64,000 nt of DNA, from contig DASZQR010000010.1 in NCBI GenBank assembly GCA_035549555.1, positions 124,001-188,000 of the forward strand, written 5' to 3'. The first letter of the stretch is position 1, and every line of letters starts with the position of its first letter. This document shows, piece after piece, positions 1 through 8,094 of this stretch. The notes beneath the pieces are model-generated. The model saw only the letters and a program-made list of their open reading frames with translations. It made no database searches and had not been told where the DNA came from. Position numbers and translations under genes: made by a program. This stretch comes from Patescibacteria group bacterium (lineage in GTDB: Bacteria; Patescibacteriota; Microgenomatia; UBA8517).

Positions 1-446
1 TCAATTAATTTAGGGACATGAGAAGGTGGAGGAGTGTGATAAATCATTACGCCTCCTGCTGCAAACACTCCTTCGTGTTTTTTTCTAAATCTCCCAAGCT
101 CTTCATATTCGATTCCTTTCATGGTTATAGAATGCAGATTTAAAATATCCTTTACTGTGATATCCCTGCCACTTCGCTCAAAAATCCAGTTAATTGCTCT
201 TAAAATATTATTTACTTCAACTCTTTTCTGGTCTTTTGAAGGAAGGTGTGCAAAATCTTCAAGCGTTGTTGGATTTCCCTCAATTCGCGCAGAAAAAACA
301 GAGCTTGCAAGCGTAGATTTGCGCCTTAAGTTTTGTTCTATTTCAATTGGAACCGGGATCGAATCTACGACTTCTTTGTTGGCTTCAATCTCAGCAAGCA
401 GTTTGCTTATTTGTGGGGTCAAGAAATATTTTGGAGGAATAATCAT
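1..446 (-). CDS. Fic family protein, N-terminal part (runs off the window)
   Basis: Reading leftward from the ATG at 446, an open frame of 148 codons continues past the window edge. The peptide begins MIIPPKYFLTP. Around residues 45-57 it has SSVFSARIEGN, which matches the Fic/DOC N-terminal region and the (S/T)xxxE(G/N) inhibitory-helix motif (SARIEG). It continues with a Fic-like helical region containing NLHSITMKG and GRFRKKHEG, typical of the stretch before the catalytic HPFxxGNGR loop. That loop lies outside the window, so activity cannot be judged. Fic enzymes usually transfer AMP from ATP to a hydroxyl side chain of a target protein, and the inhibitory Glu in the N-terminal helix blocks productive ATP binding. 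No partner gene is visible next to it; the next gene is divergent. Confidence 0.85.
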   Translation of the reverse strand, partial: MIIPPKYFLTPQISKLLAEIEANKEVVDSIPVPIEIEQNLRRKSTLASSVFSARIEGNPTTLEDFAHLPSKDQKRVEVNNILRAINWIFERSGRDITVKDILNLHSITMKGIEYEELGRFRKKHEGVFAAGGVMIYHTPPPSHVPKLI

Positions 447-550
447 TACCTAATGCTACCAGATCTTGCCAAATATTGCCATATATCGCCAGATATAACA
501 CATAAATTTATTATCTTGTGACTACAAAAAATATAAGTTATTATTCTTTT

Positions 551-1081
551 ATGAAGGTTTCAGCGAAAGTGGTGTTCGCAATAATTGCAATAATTGCAGT
601 GCTTGCAATTGTTGTTCGAAATGTTAAAGTTGGTGGAGACGAAGGTGTAAATAATTCACCAAGTCCTACAATTACAACAATGAACGATAATTCAAATCAA
701 ACACCAAGTGCTACAAGTTCGGCAACTCCAAACGGATTGCAAATCACAGACGAGGTGGTTGGAACAGGCGATACCGCAGTTGCCGGTAAAATGGTTACGG
801 TAAATTATTCAGGTACATTAACAGACGGTACTGTATTTGATTCAAATACAGATCCAAAATTTCAACACGTAACTCCCTTTAGTTTTGATCTTGGAGCAGG
901 TGAAGTAATAAAAGGCTGGGATGAAGGCGTTGCCGGCATGAAAGTTGGAGGAAAACGAAAATTAGTTATCCCTCCAGATTTGGGTTATGGAGCATATGGT
1001 GCTCCTCCATCTATTCCAGGAAATGCAACGTTAGTCTTTGAGGTTGAACTTCTCAAAGTTGAGCAAATTCTAGGCAATTAA
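551..1081 (+). CDS. Membrane-anchored FKBP-type peptidyl-prolyl isomerase
   Basis: The 176-aa product has an N-terminal hydrophobic segment (residues about 4-23, [13 protein letters not shown]), a low-complexity Ser/Thr/Pro/Asn linker, and a complete C-terminal FKBP domain with [29 protein letters not shown] and the [11 protein letters not shown] loop. It should catalyse proline cis-trans isomerisation outside the cytoplasmic membrane, assisting folding of exported proteins. The ATG at 551 is chosen because the hydrophobic anchor starts right after it; a GTG at 518 would add 11 residues. No clear ribosome binding site is present. The gene is followed 14 nt later by a small coiled-coil protein. 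Confidence 0.9.
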   Translation: MKVSAKVVFAIIAIIAVLAIVVRNVKVGGDEGVNNSPSPTITTMNDNSNQTPSATSSATPNGLQITDEVVGTGDTAVAGKMVTVNYSGTLTDGTVFDSNTDPKFQHVTPFSFDLGAGEVIKGWDEGVAGMKVGGKRKLVIPPDLGYGAYGAPPSIPGNATLVFEVELLKVEQILGN

Positions 1082-1095
1082 TGCTAGAATAAATC

Positions 1096-1335
1096 ATGAC
1101 CAATAATCAAATGCTCCAGGCAATCTTTGACACAGTTTCTAGCTTACGAAATGAAATAAAAGACTTAAGAAACGAAATGAACGACAAATTTAAAAAAGTC
1201 GATGAAAACTTTAAAAAAGTAAATCAAAGACTCAATAAAATCGGTGAATCTGTCGCATATCTTGAAGATGATACTCCAACTCGTAAAGAATTTGAAAACC
1301 TAGAAAATAGAGTTAATAAACTTATTAATAACTAA
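1096..1335 (+). CDS. Small coiled-coil protein of the PT(K/R)xEF family
   Basis: A 79-aa, highly charged protein, nearly all predicted coiled coil: a heptad-rich region (NEIKDLRNEMNDKFKKVDEN) followed by TPTRKEFENLENRVNKL. The last motif recurs in two other small proteins of the window, at 33952-34254 (LPTKEEF) and 48864-49118 (VPTKEEFKKLENKVDTL), so these look like a dispersed family. Function is unknown; the proteins could oligomerise or act as small scaffolds. A TAGAAT hexamer lies 7 nt before the ATG, consistent with a leaderless transcript. No enzymatic motif is visible. Confidence 0.75.
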   Translation: MTNNQMLQAIFDTVSSLRNEIKDLRNEMNDKFKKVDENFKKVNQRLNKIGESVAYLEDDTPTRKEFENLENRVNKLINN

Positions 1336-1336
1336 T

Positions 1337-3256
1337 TTATTTGTATTTCAAAAACTTCCTGTAACTTTGATTAACTAAATAATCAAGTAAGTCTGAGAAT
1401 TTTACTCTGGCAACTCCAATGTTTTTATCTGCAGCACCATAATACACATATAAATAGTCTCCAATTTCAACCACGCCGCAAGGAAAAACAATTCCTCGTC
1501 CGTTTACCTTTTCCCATTCCTCGCTTGGCTCAAGAATTGGATATTTTGTACGTGCATCAACTAATTGTGGATTTTTTATATCAAGAAGCATTGCTCCAGC
1601 TCGGTACCAGTGATCAATTGTCGAAATTCCATGATAAATAAGAAGCCACCCTTTTGTTGTCTTTATTGGCGTTGGTCCGATTCCAATTTTTTCATCATCC
1701 CACATTCCTTTGCGAGGAATTATATAAGACTTTGTCGCAAGCCACTTTCCTTCGCCAAAAGTTAAAGATTCGCTTTTATCAATTGAAATTCCAGGCGTTA
1801 TGCGATGAAAAAACACATATTTGTCAGAAATTTTATCAGGAAGAAGGCATGCATCTTTATCATAAATTCCTGGAGCTGTCACAAGTTCTGGTTTAGTCCA
1901 GGCGTCCCATTTCCGATTTAAAAAATCTTCTACAGTTATTGAAGTGAGCGCGACTCGCACAGTATTGTCTCCTTCGTAAGCTGTGTAACACATATAAATT
2001 TTATTATCCATCAAGGTAACTCTTGGATCTTCGCAGCCCATTTTCTCCTCAGGTTCGCGAGGAGAATAAATAGGGTCAGGAAGCCTCTCATCAATTTTTA
2101 CTCCATCAGTTGAGATGGCAAGCCCCATCCGGGAAACACTATTTTTATCAACTGCTCGATAAATTAAATATGTTTTGCCATCAAGAAGTATTGCTGCAGG
2201 GTTAAGTACACCGTTTGCCTCCCATTCTTTCCCTCCCTCCGGAGTTAGTATTGGATTTCCAGTAAGTTTTTCCATATGTATTGGGACAACATTATTTATT
2301 CGGATACGGGAATAAAGTTCTTCCATTGCAACAGTCGCTAAGCAAATTGTTGTATCAGCTCCGCTGTAATAAATAGATAAAGTCCCGTTTTCTATAATTA
2401 CAGAAGTTGGAAAAATAGTATTTGGCGCATTACCATTTAATTCATAGTCAGTTTCTGGAACGAGAAAAGCATCTTTTACTGCTCCAACTATTTTTTGTGG
2501 ATCATTCAAATCAAGAAGTACTCCTTTTATTTGAAATTGCCGCCTGGGGGAAAAATAATCCAAAACATAACAATAAATCAAAAGCCAACCGTATGGAGTT
2601 TTAATTGGCGTTGAGCCAACTTCAACCTGGTCCATATTACTCCAAAGAAGTGGAAGTGTATGTTCATCAATATTTTTATACCAGTCTTTCCATTTTTCGT
2701 GGTCCCAAATATCTTCTTTTTTGTCAAAATACGCGATAGCGATCTTCGAAGGAGGTAAATCTGTATTTGTCGCAAGTATTACAGCATATTTATCATTTAT
2801 TTTTTCAGGAAACAAAGCACACGCCTTTGCATTAAACGGCGTCACTAAATGTTTTTCTTTTACTGTTTTCAAATCATCTGAAATTGCAAGCCCGGCTTTT
2901 ATCCCGTTTGCATTAAAAGGAAATTCGCTTAAAGCTGTATAAAAAGTAAAATATTCGCCGTCAATTTCTGTGACGCGAGGGTCTTCGCATCCAAACTGAT
3001 CCCAGTCTTCGCTGCCTCTTATAAAAATCTGGTTTTTACTAAAATTTATTCCATCAGATCCTTCCGCTTTTCCGATAACAGAGATTGAAAGTTCAGCTCC
3101 TTTTACAAAAATCTTTTTACCTTGAGCTCTGTAAAGAATGTTGTAATTATCATTTATTTTGCAAATGCTTCCGTTAAAAACTGCGCTTGATTCCCATGGG
3201 TTTGTCGGGTTTGGTTTCAAAATTGGATTATCTGGATATCTTGAAACTGTAATCAT
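1337..3256 (-). CDS. Tandem-domain GH130 glycoside phosphorylase
   Basis: The 639-aa protein consists of two GH130 five-blade propeller domains in one chain (about residues 1-320 and 330-639). Each half starts with an NPIL(K/T)P motif (residues about 10 and 335) and carries its own catalytic-type GCEDPRVT motif followed by a YTAL/YTAY strand. GH130 enzymes reversibly phosphorolyse beta-mannosides, using the Asp of the EDPRV region as proton donor. Typical members are single-domain, about 300-400 aa, so the duplication is unusual. No signal peptide is visible, so it probably acts in the cytoplasm on short mannosides. Its ATG overlaps the stop of the upstream membrane-protein gene (ATGA), so the two are probably cotranscribed. 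The substrate cannot be fixed from sequence alone. Confidence 0.88.
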   Translation of the reverse strand: MITVSRYPDNPILKPNPTNPWESSAVFNGSICKINDNYNILYRAQGKKIFVKGAELSISVIGKAEGSDGINFSKNQIFIRGSEDWDQFGCEDPRVTEIDGEYFTFYTALSEFPFNANGIKAGLAISDDLKTVKEKHLVTPFNAKACALFPEKINDKYAVILATNTDLPPSKIAIAYFDKKEDIWDHEKWKDWYKNIDEHTLPLLWSNMDQVEVGSTPIKTPYGWLLIYCYVLDYFSPRRQFQIKGVLLDLNDPQKIVGAVKDAFLVPETDYELNGNAPNTIFPTSVIIENGTLSIYYSGADTTICLATVAMEELYSRIRINNVVPIHMEKLTGNPILTPEGGKEWEANGVLNPAAILLDGKTYLIYRAVDKNSVSRMGLAISTDGVKIDERLPDPIYSPREPEEKMGCEDPRVTLMDNKIYMCYTAYEGDNTVRVALTSITVEDFLNRKWDAWTKPELVTAPGIYDKDACLLPDKISDKYVFFHRITPGISIDKSESLTFGEGKWLATKSYIIPRKGMWDDEKIGIGPTPIKTTKGWLLIYHGISTIDHWYRAGAMLLDIKNPQLVDARTKYPILEPSEEWEKVNGRGIVFPCGVVEIGDYLYVYYGAADKNIGVARVKFSDLLDYLVNQSYRKFLKYK

Positions 3257-3537
3257 TCTAATTTAATTGGATTTATTCGCCCGCTCCACAAATACTTTGT
3301 GCCAAGAAAAGCTCCCGTTAAAACTATTCCTGCAATTTCAATATTTCTTGATAATTCGAAAGTTCTTATTTCGCTTTGGTAGGGAAGTAAACATGCATCA
3401 ATCCAGACTTTTTCCGTATATTGTGAATGGCAGATCGTATCAAATTCATTTGTTTCATAACGAGAATTGTGGAAAAAAATTAAACCTACTGTAAAAATAA
3501 AAAGTACTATAAAGAAAAAAAGAATCTGTTTTGCCAT
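3253..3537 (-). CDS. Small membrane protein, unknown function
   Basis: A 94-aa protein with an N-terminal hydrophobic segment (residues about 4-22), a middle part with two Cys (CHSQYTEKVWIDACL), and a second hydrophobic stretch near residues 67-80. No family is recognised. It overlaps the GH130 gene by ATGA and follows the SHOCT gene by only a few bases, so the three minus-strand genes 3795-1337 probably form one transcript. The Cys pair, if exported, could form a disulfide. Confidence 0.6.
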   Translation of the reverse strand: MAKQILFFFIVLFIFTVGLIFFHNSRYETNEFDTICHSQYTEKVWIDACLLPYQSEIRTFELSRNIEIAGIVLTGAFLGTKYLWSGRINPIKLE

Positions 3538-3795
3538 CTATGAAATATGTTTCCGCATTTCATCAAATTCTTTTTTTGTAATCTCTCCTTTTGCGTAGCG
3601 CTTCTTTAAAATTTCAAGCGCAGTGTCGCTTGTAAATCCATGTCTTGCTTTTATTCTTTCCATTCGTTCGATATGTCGATTTGGATGAAATATGCGAACG
3701 ATAATAAAAACAAAAGCAAAAATTAAAATTATCCAAATAAATGGAGTAAAAAATCCCGTAAATGGGGAATAATTATAGTAAGGATAATTCAACAT
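3538..3795 (-). CDS. SHOCT-domain membrane protein
   Basis: An 85-aa protein with one transmembrane segment (about residues 13-35, FFTPFIWIILIFAFVFIIV), a basic stretch, and a C-terminal SHOCT motif (ALEILKKRYAKGEITKKEF). SHOCT is a short C-terminal helix pair common in small bacterial membrane proteins and linked to oligomerisation; no enzymatic role is known. It is probably the first gene of a three-gene minus-strand unit ending with the tandem GH130 gene. Confidence 0.8.
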   Translation of the reverse strand: MLNYPYYNYSPFTGFFTPFIWIILIFAFVFIIVRIFHPNRHIERMERIKARHGFTSDTALEILKKRYAKGEITKKEFDEMRKHIS

Positions 3796-3810
3796 AATTT
3801 ATTATAACAC

Positions 3811-4356
3811 TTACTGTGTAATAGGGGACGAAGAAAGAGGCCAGATTTCTATTGCAGTATTTTCATTAGCCGCAGAACAAGCTTGAATTGTTATACTTCC
3901 AACGGTTTGATTATTATAAATAAAATCAACTTTTTGCTGGGAAATGGTACTTTGGCATTGTGGGCCATTAGGAACACGGACCTGCGAATAAGCGCTTGTA
4001 TTTGGCTGCAATATAAAATTTTGCTGCACTGGGCTTTGATTTTCATAATTTACAGAAATATTACTTGCGCTATATTTTGCTGAAATAGAATTTCCCAAAA
4101 TTACATTGCAGGCGATCGCTGATGTATTTGTCGCTTTTATATTTGAATAAATGCTTCCTGCAGCTCCTTCAGTTTGAATATCAACTTTTAATTCGCTAGT
4201 TGTACAATCTGGAACTGCGCTAGTTGTCGGTACAGTGCTGGCAGATGGAAAAACAGTTGGCGCAGTAATTGAATTATTTTGTTCTCGCCAAAATAAAAAT
4301 CCGCCAGTAATAATCAACAAAATAATTAATACTAAAACAATTTTAAAACCCTTCAT
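3811..4356 (-). CDS. Exported DUF4232-like protein
   Basis: A 181-aa protein with an N-terminal anchor or uncleaved signal (residues about 5-22), a Ser/Thr/Pro spacer, and a beta-rich domain beginning near residue 50 with DCTTSELKVDIQTEGAAGS, followed by the TNTSAIACNV stretch. The spacing of the first Cys, GAAGS and N-T-x-x-C resembles DUF4232 domains of exported actinobacterial and other proteins; this is pattern recognition, not a computed match. Four Cys could make two disulfides outside the membrane. Function is unknown. Confidence 0.6.
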   Translation of the reverse strand: MKGFKIVLVLIILLIITGGFLFWREQNNSITAPTVFPSASTVPTTSAVPDCTTSELKVDIQTEGAAGSIYSNIKATNTSAIACNVILGNSISAKYSASNISVNYENQSPVQQNFILQPNTSAYSQVRVPNGPQCQSTISQQKVDFIYNNQTVGSITIQACSAANENTAIEIWPLSSSPITQ

Positions 4357-4441
4357 ACATATATTTTAATCCGCAAAGTCAAATATTTAGCAAATCAAAA
4401 TAACTATTCCAAATTACCTTTATGTAATATGGCAAATTTTT

Positions 4442-4525
4442 CTAGTGCAAGTCAGAAATTCCTAATATTTCTTCTTTAGATAAAATTCTTGGCTCAGAAC
4501 TAAAGCGGTAGGCCGACTCAGACAT
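4442..4525 (-). CDS. Possible 27-aa small ORF after the 115-aa gene
   Basis: The ATG lies 2 nt after the stop codon of the upstream 115-aa gene (TAATTATG), and a 27-codon frame ends in TAG. The sequence contains ILSKEEILGISD. It could be a translationally coupled small protein or the tail of a decayed gene. Nothing else is visible in 4357-4527, so this is offered with low confidence. Confidence 0.22.
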   Translation of the reverse strand: MSESAYRFSSEPRILSKEEILGISDLH

Positions 4526-4527
4526 AA

Positions 4528-4875
4528 TTATTCTTCTTGTTGGAGAATTGGAGAATAATAAATTATATGTCTTGTAGTATCTCCTGATTTTTCGTTTTTT
4601 GCCTCACAATTGATATTACCTTTGTCTGCAAGTTCTGATAATTTGCCTTCTAAAAATCTTGCAAATCCTCGCTCGTCATCTAAGTATTCTATGGGTACTA
4701 GTTCAGAAATTGTAGGTCTTGGAAATTCCTGTCTTAAAGCTAGTAGGCCCTTAGCTAAAAATTTGCTTGTCATTCCTGGATTTTTATTAGCTCGAGGAAT
4801 ACCAGAAAATCTTTCTTCTTGCATGGCTCGCGTCTGAACAAATTTTAATGCTTTAATAATGTTTTCAAATTCCAT
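4528..4875 (-). CDS. Hypothetical protein (115 aa)
   Basis: Starting at the ATG at 4875 (MEFENIIKALKFV), the product is a soluble, mixed-charge protein with no signal peptide. The middle part includes RPTISELVPIEYLDDERGFA and a Glu-rich C-terminus. I recognise no family. A longer frame upstream would add a hydrophobic leader of 12 residues, but ATG at 4875 gives the more usual soluble start. It is followed at once by a 27-aa ORF; the next gene rightward is divergent. Confidence 0.5.
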   Translation of the reverse strand: MEFENIIKALKFVQTRAMQEERFSGIPRANKNPGMTSKFLAKGLLALRQEFPRPTISELVPIEYLDDERGFARFLEGKLSELADKGNINCEAKNEKSGDTTRHIIYYSPILQQEE

Positions 4876-4926
4876 ATTAAGTAATATAAAGCCAGAAACT
4901 AATCTCAACAAGTGCTAAAATGGTTC

Positions 4927-5073
4927 ATGAAGAAAAATGGCAGATTAACATATATTGCTCTCGGCCTTGCTATTGGTTTAGCCCTCGGCGCAGCTTTAAA
5001 AAATATCGGCGCAGGGATTACTATAGGAATTGCAATCGGTCTTGCCCTGGATTCTTCAAAGAAAAATAAATGA
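4927..5073 (+). CDS. Glycine-zipper-like 48-aa membrane peptide
   Basis: A 48-codon ORF starting at ATG 4927 and ending in a TGA that overlaps the next ATG (ATGA at 5070-5073). The peptide is two repeats of small/hydrophobic residues (IALGLAIGLALGAALKNIGA and ITIGIAIGLALDS) with Gly spaced every four residues, as in glycine-zipper membrane helices, and a basic tail. The tight coupling to the YdeI-like gene supports that it is real and translated. It may sit in the membrane as an oligomer or hairpin; function is unknown. Confidence 0.65.
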   Translation: MKKNGRLTYIALGLAIGLALGAALKNIGAGITIGIAIGLALDSSKKNK

Positions 5074-5552
5074 AATTTCAAGCAAAAATAGAAATCATTA
5101 GTGTAAATCTATATGTAATCCCGCCGCAAAAAGCTTTAGAAGAAATCTTTAAAGATTCAGGCAAATCAAAAGGCCCAATTCAAATCAAAGGCAAAATAAA
5201 CAGCCATAAATTTATTCAAACCCTTGTTAGATATCAAAATGCCTGGAGACTGTACATAAATACTCCGATAATAAAGGCAACAGGAGTAAAAGTAGGGGAC
5301 ACTGCCGATTTCTCAATTGAGTTTGATAATGTGGCAAGAACTGTTCCCATAAATCCCAAATTAAAATTAGCTTTTGATAAAAATAAAAAAGCAAAAGAAG
5401 AATTTGAAAAATTAATTCCTTCAAGGCAAAAAGAAATTAATAGATATTTAAATAATATAAAAAGCGAAGAAGTGTTAGAAAAAAATGTAGACAAAGTTAT
5501 CAGGTACTTAAATGGAGAAAAAGTTGATTATTTTGTGATATTAAGAAATTAG
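5070..5552 (+). CDS. DUF1905/YdeI (OmdA)-like protein
   Basis: A 160-aa protein with an N-terminal beta-barrel-like DUF1905 domain (residues about 1-85, with ATGVKVGDTADFSIEFD) followed by a helical region with KAKEEFEKLIPSRQKEINRY and a terminal helix. This is the typical order of DUF1905 plus the bacteriocin-protection YdeI/OmpD-associated (OmdA) helical domain. The family is widespread and biochemically poorly defined; some members have been linked to protection from peptides. Translation is coupled to the preceding 48-aa peptide by ATGA. Confidence 0.75.
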   Translation: MKFQAKIEIISVNLYVIPPQKALEEIFKDSGKSKGPIQIKGKINSHKFIQTLVRYQNAWRLYINTPIIKATGVKVGDTADFSIEFDNVARTVPINPKLKLAFDKNKKAKEEFEKLIPSRQKEINRYLNNIKSEEVLEKNVDKVIRYLNGEKVDYFVILRN

Positions 5553-5559
5553 AGTATTA

Positions 5560-6372
5560 TTACAAATTCAAATCGGGCAGACACTCAACTTTGTTTCCTG
5601 AATAATCAACTCCATAAACTTTTACAATTTCTTTCGGATCTAAACCTGTAAGCGTTGCCCAATATCTGTTGCGTCTTCCATATGTATCCGGAACTAAATA
5701 TTCTTTTTGGTGTGTTATTTGGCTTTCGCAATAGCTTTTAGAAAGATTAATAACACCACCTGTGACTTCCATATCGCAGCCAATATATCCAAAACCCTTA
5801 GGATCAATAACCATCTCTGTATTTAAAGTTTTGCATGTAAGCAGCTCGTTTGGTATCAAACTTTCTGGGGATTGAGTAGTAAACTTTTGTGCAACTAAAT
5901 TAAAGCAATCAAAACCTACTTTGTGCACAAGAACGCTTGAGGTTATACCTTCTGTAATATTTGTTTTAAAAGTAGCACATATTTTGTATGTATTAACGCC
6001 TGTAATACTATATTGATAACCTTCCAAATTATTAAAGTAATTCGCGTCAGATAGCGCAGTTAAATCATATGGAAGTTTTTTAAATTTATAATAATATCCC
6101 TGGATACTATCTTCCAAACTTTCTATCTCGCTAGTTTTTGCATCATCTTCTTGGATATATCTACCAATCCACGGTGGACCAATTTTCACAAAAATAAAAA
6201 GTGAAATACAGATCGCAACAGCCAAATAAAAAAATACAATAATCATTCGATAAAGAAAAGTTCTCTTAGTTTGAGCTACAAAAGTTCTTAAAAGTAAGAT
6301 AAAAGGTACAGAAATCAGTAGCAGTATACCAAAATCAACCACTAGTTTAGGATCAATATTTCCTGAAGACAA
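5560..6372 (-). CDS. Membrane protein with extracytoplasmic pseudopilin-like domain
   Basis: A 270-aa protein with two N-terminal transmembrane segments (about residues 9-28 and 40-66) and a long external domain containing DSIQGYYYKFKKLPYDLTAL, reminiscent of the region after the first helix in pseudopilin-like CPR proteins, plus several Cys. The start is uncertain: TTG at 6372 is the first possible start and overlaps the upstream gene by 31 nt. Together with the 6342-6671 gene it forms a two-gene membrane unit. No firm family assignment. Confidence 0.6.
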   Translation of the reverse strand: MSSGNIDPKLVVDFGILLLISVPFILLLRTFVAQTKRTFLYRMIIVFFYLAVAICISLFIFVKIGPPWIGRYIQEDDAKTSEIESLEDSIQGYYYKFKKLPYDLTALSDANYFNNLEGYQYSITGVNTYKICATFKTNITEGITSSVLVHKVGFDCFNLVAQKFTTQSPESLIPNELLTCKTLNTEMVIDPKGFGYIGCDMEVTGGVINLSKSYCESQITHQKEYLVPDTYGRRNRYWATLTGLDPKEIVKVYGVDYSGNKVECLPDLNL

Positions 6373-6671
6373 AAACGATGAAATAAAAATAATAAAATAA
6401 ATAATACCGCAGGAAAAATTAATCCTAAATAATAAAATGTCTTACTAATTATGTCCCGTTTACCCAAAATCACAAAAATAAACCCGATAACAAACGATAC
6501 GAGCATCACGGAAACAAAACTATCCATCAAATTATTTAAATAAGGGCTGATTGCAATTAATGTAGAGCTAGAAGAGTTTTGACCGGTTGCAAGAGACACA
6601 ACGAAAAAAAGAAGTAGAGAAAAGACCACAAACGAGGCAAAAACAACCAAGAATCTTAATTTCATCCCCAT
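6342..6671 (-). CDS. Small polytopic membrane protein
   Basis: About 109 aa with three hydrophobic segments (roughly residues 6-25, 44-62 and 76-96) and no recognised motif. ATG at 6671 is preferred; a second ATG at 6665 is possible. The 3' end overlaps the 5' end of the next minus-strand gene by 31 nt, indicating coupled expression. Its three-helix layout resembles many uncharacterised CPR membrane proteins that come in pairs. Confidence 0.6.
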   Translation of the reverse strand: MGMKLRFLVVFASFVVFSLLLFFVVSLATGQNSSSSTLIAISPYLNNLMDSFVSVMLVSFVIGFIFVILGKRDIISKTFYYLGLIFPAVLFILLFLFHRFCLQEILILN

Positions 6672-6722
6672 GAGCAATTATATCATTTAAATTAAAACCA
6701 TCCGAAAGTGCTAAAATAACTC

Positions 6723-6845
6723 ACGTCTTACGTCGATGGCATTGGCGGTTTTTTATTTCGCTCCAAAAATCCAGAAGAATTAAAGAAATGGTATGTTGAA
6801 GTTCTTGGTACTGTAATTACTTATTACAGCTTGACTCAAATTTAG
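6723..6845 (+). pseudogene. Remnant of a VOC (glyoxalase/bleomycin-resistance) protein
   Basis: In frame 6723-6845 the translation contains GIGGFLFRSKNPEELKKWY then VEVLG, which is the N-terminal signature of VOC-fold glyoxalase-like proteins (phe-phe-x-arg-ser-lys-asp-pro plus trp-tyr). There is no start codon: an in-frame TAA lies just upstream at 6717-6719. The frame stops at TAG 6843 after about 40 codons, whereas the family is about 115-130 aa. The similarity is clear enough to call a gene fragment left after deletion, between two intact operons. Confidence 0.65.
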
Positions 6846-6885
6846 TATTTGCTCAAACTATTGGGAAGATATATATTAATTATAA

Positions 6886-8070
6886 ATGGAAGAGCTACAT
6901 ACTCAACATGTGCACTCAATAGATTTAAACACTCGCCCTTACCCTTACGTTATATCGATCAAAAAGCTTGTAATCATGTCCATCTGTACCTTTGGTATAT
7001 ATGATATATATTGGTTTTATAAGCAATGGAAATCTTTTAAATCAGATAAAAACCTCAAAATTTCTCCGTTTTGGCGATCAATATTCTCTCCCATATTTTC
7101 ATACTCACTATTCAAAACGATTTCGAATGCATCTAAAGAAATTGATGGAAATAAAGGACTTGAAGCAGGAGCTTGGGCTCTAATATATTTCTTCCTTTGT
7201 AGAGTTTGGCCCCTCAGCTCGCTCAGTCTCATACAAGCTCAAAGATCCATTAATTTCTATTGGAAGAAAAAATTAGGTAATCAATTGGTCAGGTCAAAAT
7301 TTGGTGCTTGGAACTGGATTGTTTTATCAGGTTTCTTGGGATTATTTATTTTTGGATTTGGTGATTCATCAAATTCTACAACTACACCAACAACCAGTAT
7401 TCCAAATAATGCTGTAACCATAAATTCTCCGAGTCCAACACCAACACTTGAAAGCAATGTTTCGTATGTTGTAGTAGATATACTTTGTAATAATCAAAGT
7501 GCTGGTTCGGGAACTATACTAACAAGTGATGGGTTGGTATTGACCAATAATCACGTTATAGATCAAGCAACATCATGTATAGTTACTTTACCAGATAGTA
7601 CAACAGGCTCCCCAAAAGAAATTTATGTAGGTACCCCTCAAAGTGTTCCGGGTTTAAGTAAGTTGTACGATATTGCAACAGTTCAGATAAATAAACCTTA
7701 TACAGACTCATCTGGAAAGACATGGGGAATGGATCCTCTAAATTTTGCAACATATAAAAGTCCAGACACATGTAAAACTTATACGCCACATCTAGGTGAT
7801 TCAATTAGGATTTACGGTTACCCGGTCACGAGCGGAGGATATAATCTTACAATAACAGAGGGTATTATAAGTAGCTTCTCGAATGACGGTTATATACTTA
7901 CTTCCGCAAAGGTTGATAGTGGAAACTCAGGGGGTTTTGCAACAAGTCAAGATGGATGTTGGATTGGAATACCGTCAGCAGTTGTGTCAGGTAACTTTCA
8001 AAATCTTGGTGTAATAATACCTGCAAGTACGATAGAAGATTTTGCAAGTCGTATCCCAACTTCTCAGTAA
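6886..8070 (+). CDS. DUF4234 membrane domain fused to trypsin-like serine protease
   Basis: The 394-aa protein starts with a DUF4234-like membrane module (residues about 18-160, with SICTFGIYDIYWFYKQWKSF and three to four hydrophobic segments), then a Ser/Thr/Pro linker, then a trypsin-fold protease (about 190-394). The catalytic triad is visible: His in TNNHVI (about 225), Asp in YDIATVQI (about 265), and Ser in DSGNSGGF (about 345). The topology suggests an external protease tethered by a multi-pass membrane domain. Three Cys pairs may form disulfides. There is no PDZ domain, unlike the HtrA-type gene at 11682. This domain combination is unusual. Confidence 0.85.
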   Translation: MEELHTQHVHSIDLNTRPYPYVISIKKLVIMSICTFGIYDIYWFYKQWKSFKSDKNLKISPFWRSIFSPIFSYSLFKTISNASKEIDGNKGLEAGAWALIYFFLCRVWPLSSLSLIQAQRSINFYWKKKLGNQLVRSKFGAWNWIVLSGFLGLFIFGFGDSSNSTTTPTTSIPNNAVTINSPSPTPTLESNVSYVVVDILCNNQSAGSGTILTSDGLVLTNNHVIDQATSCIVTLPDSTTGSPKEIYVGTPQSVPGLSKLYDIATVQINKPYTDSSGKTWGMDPLNFATYKSPDTCKTYTPHLGDSIRIYGYPVTSGGYNLTITEGIISSFSNDGYILTSAKVDSGNSGGFATSQDGCWIGIPSAVVSGNFQNLGVIIPASTIEDFASRIPTSQ

Positions 8071-8094
8071 ATTTAAATCTGTTAAAATACAGCA

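Noticed and set aside
121-453. Plus-strand frame of 110 codons at the window start
   Set aside because: It is the antisense of the Fic gene; the minus strand gives the recognisable SARIEGN peptide.
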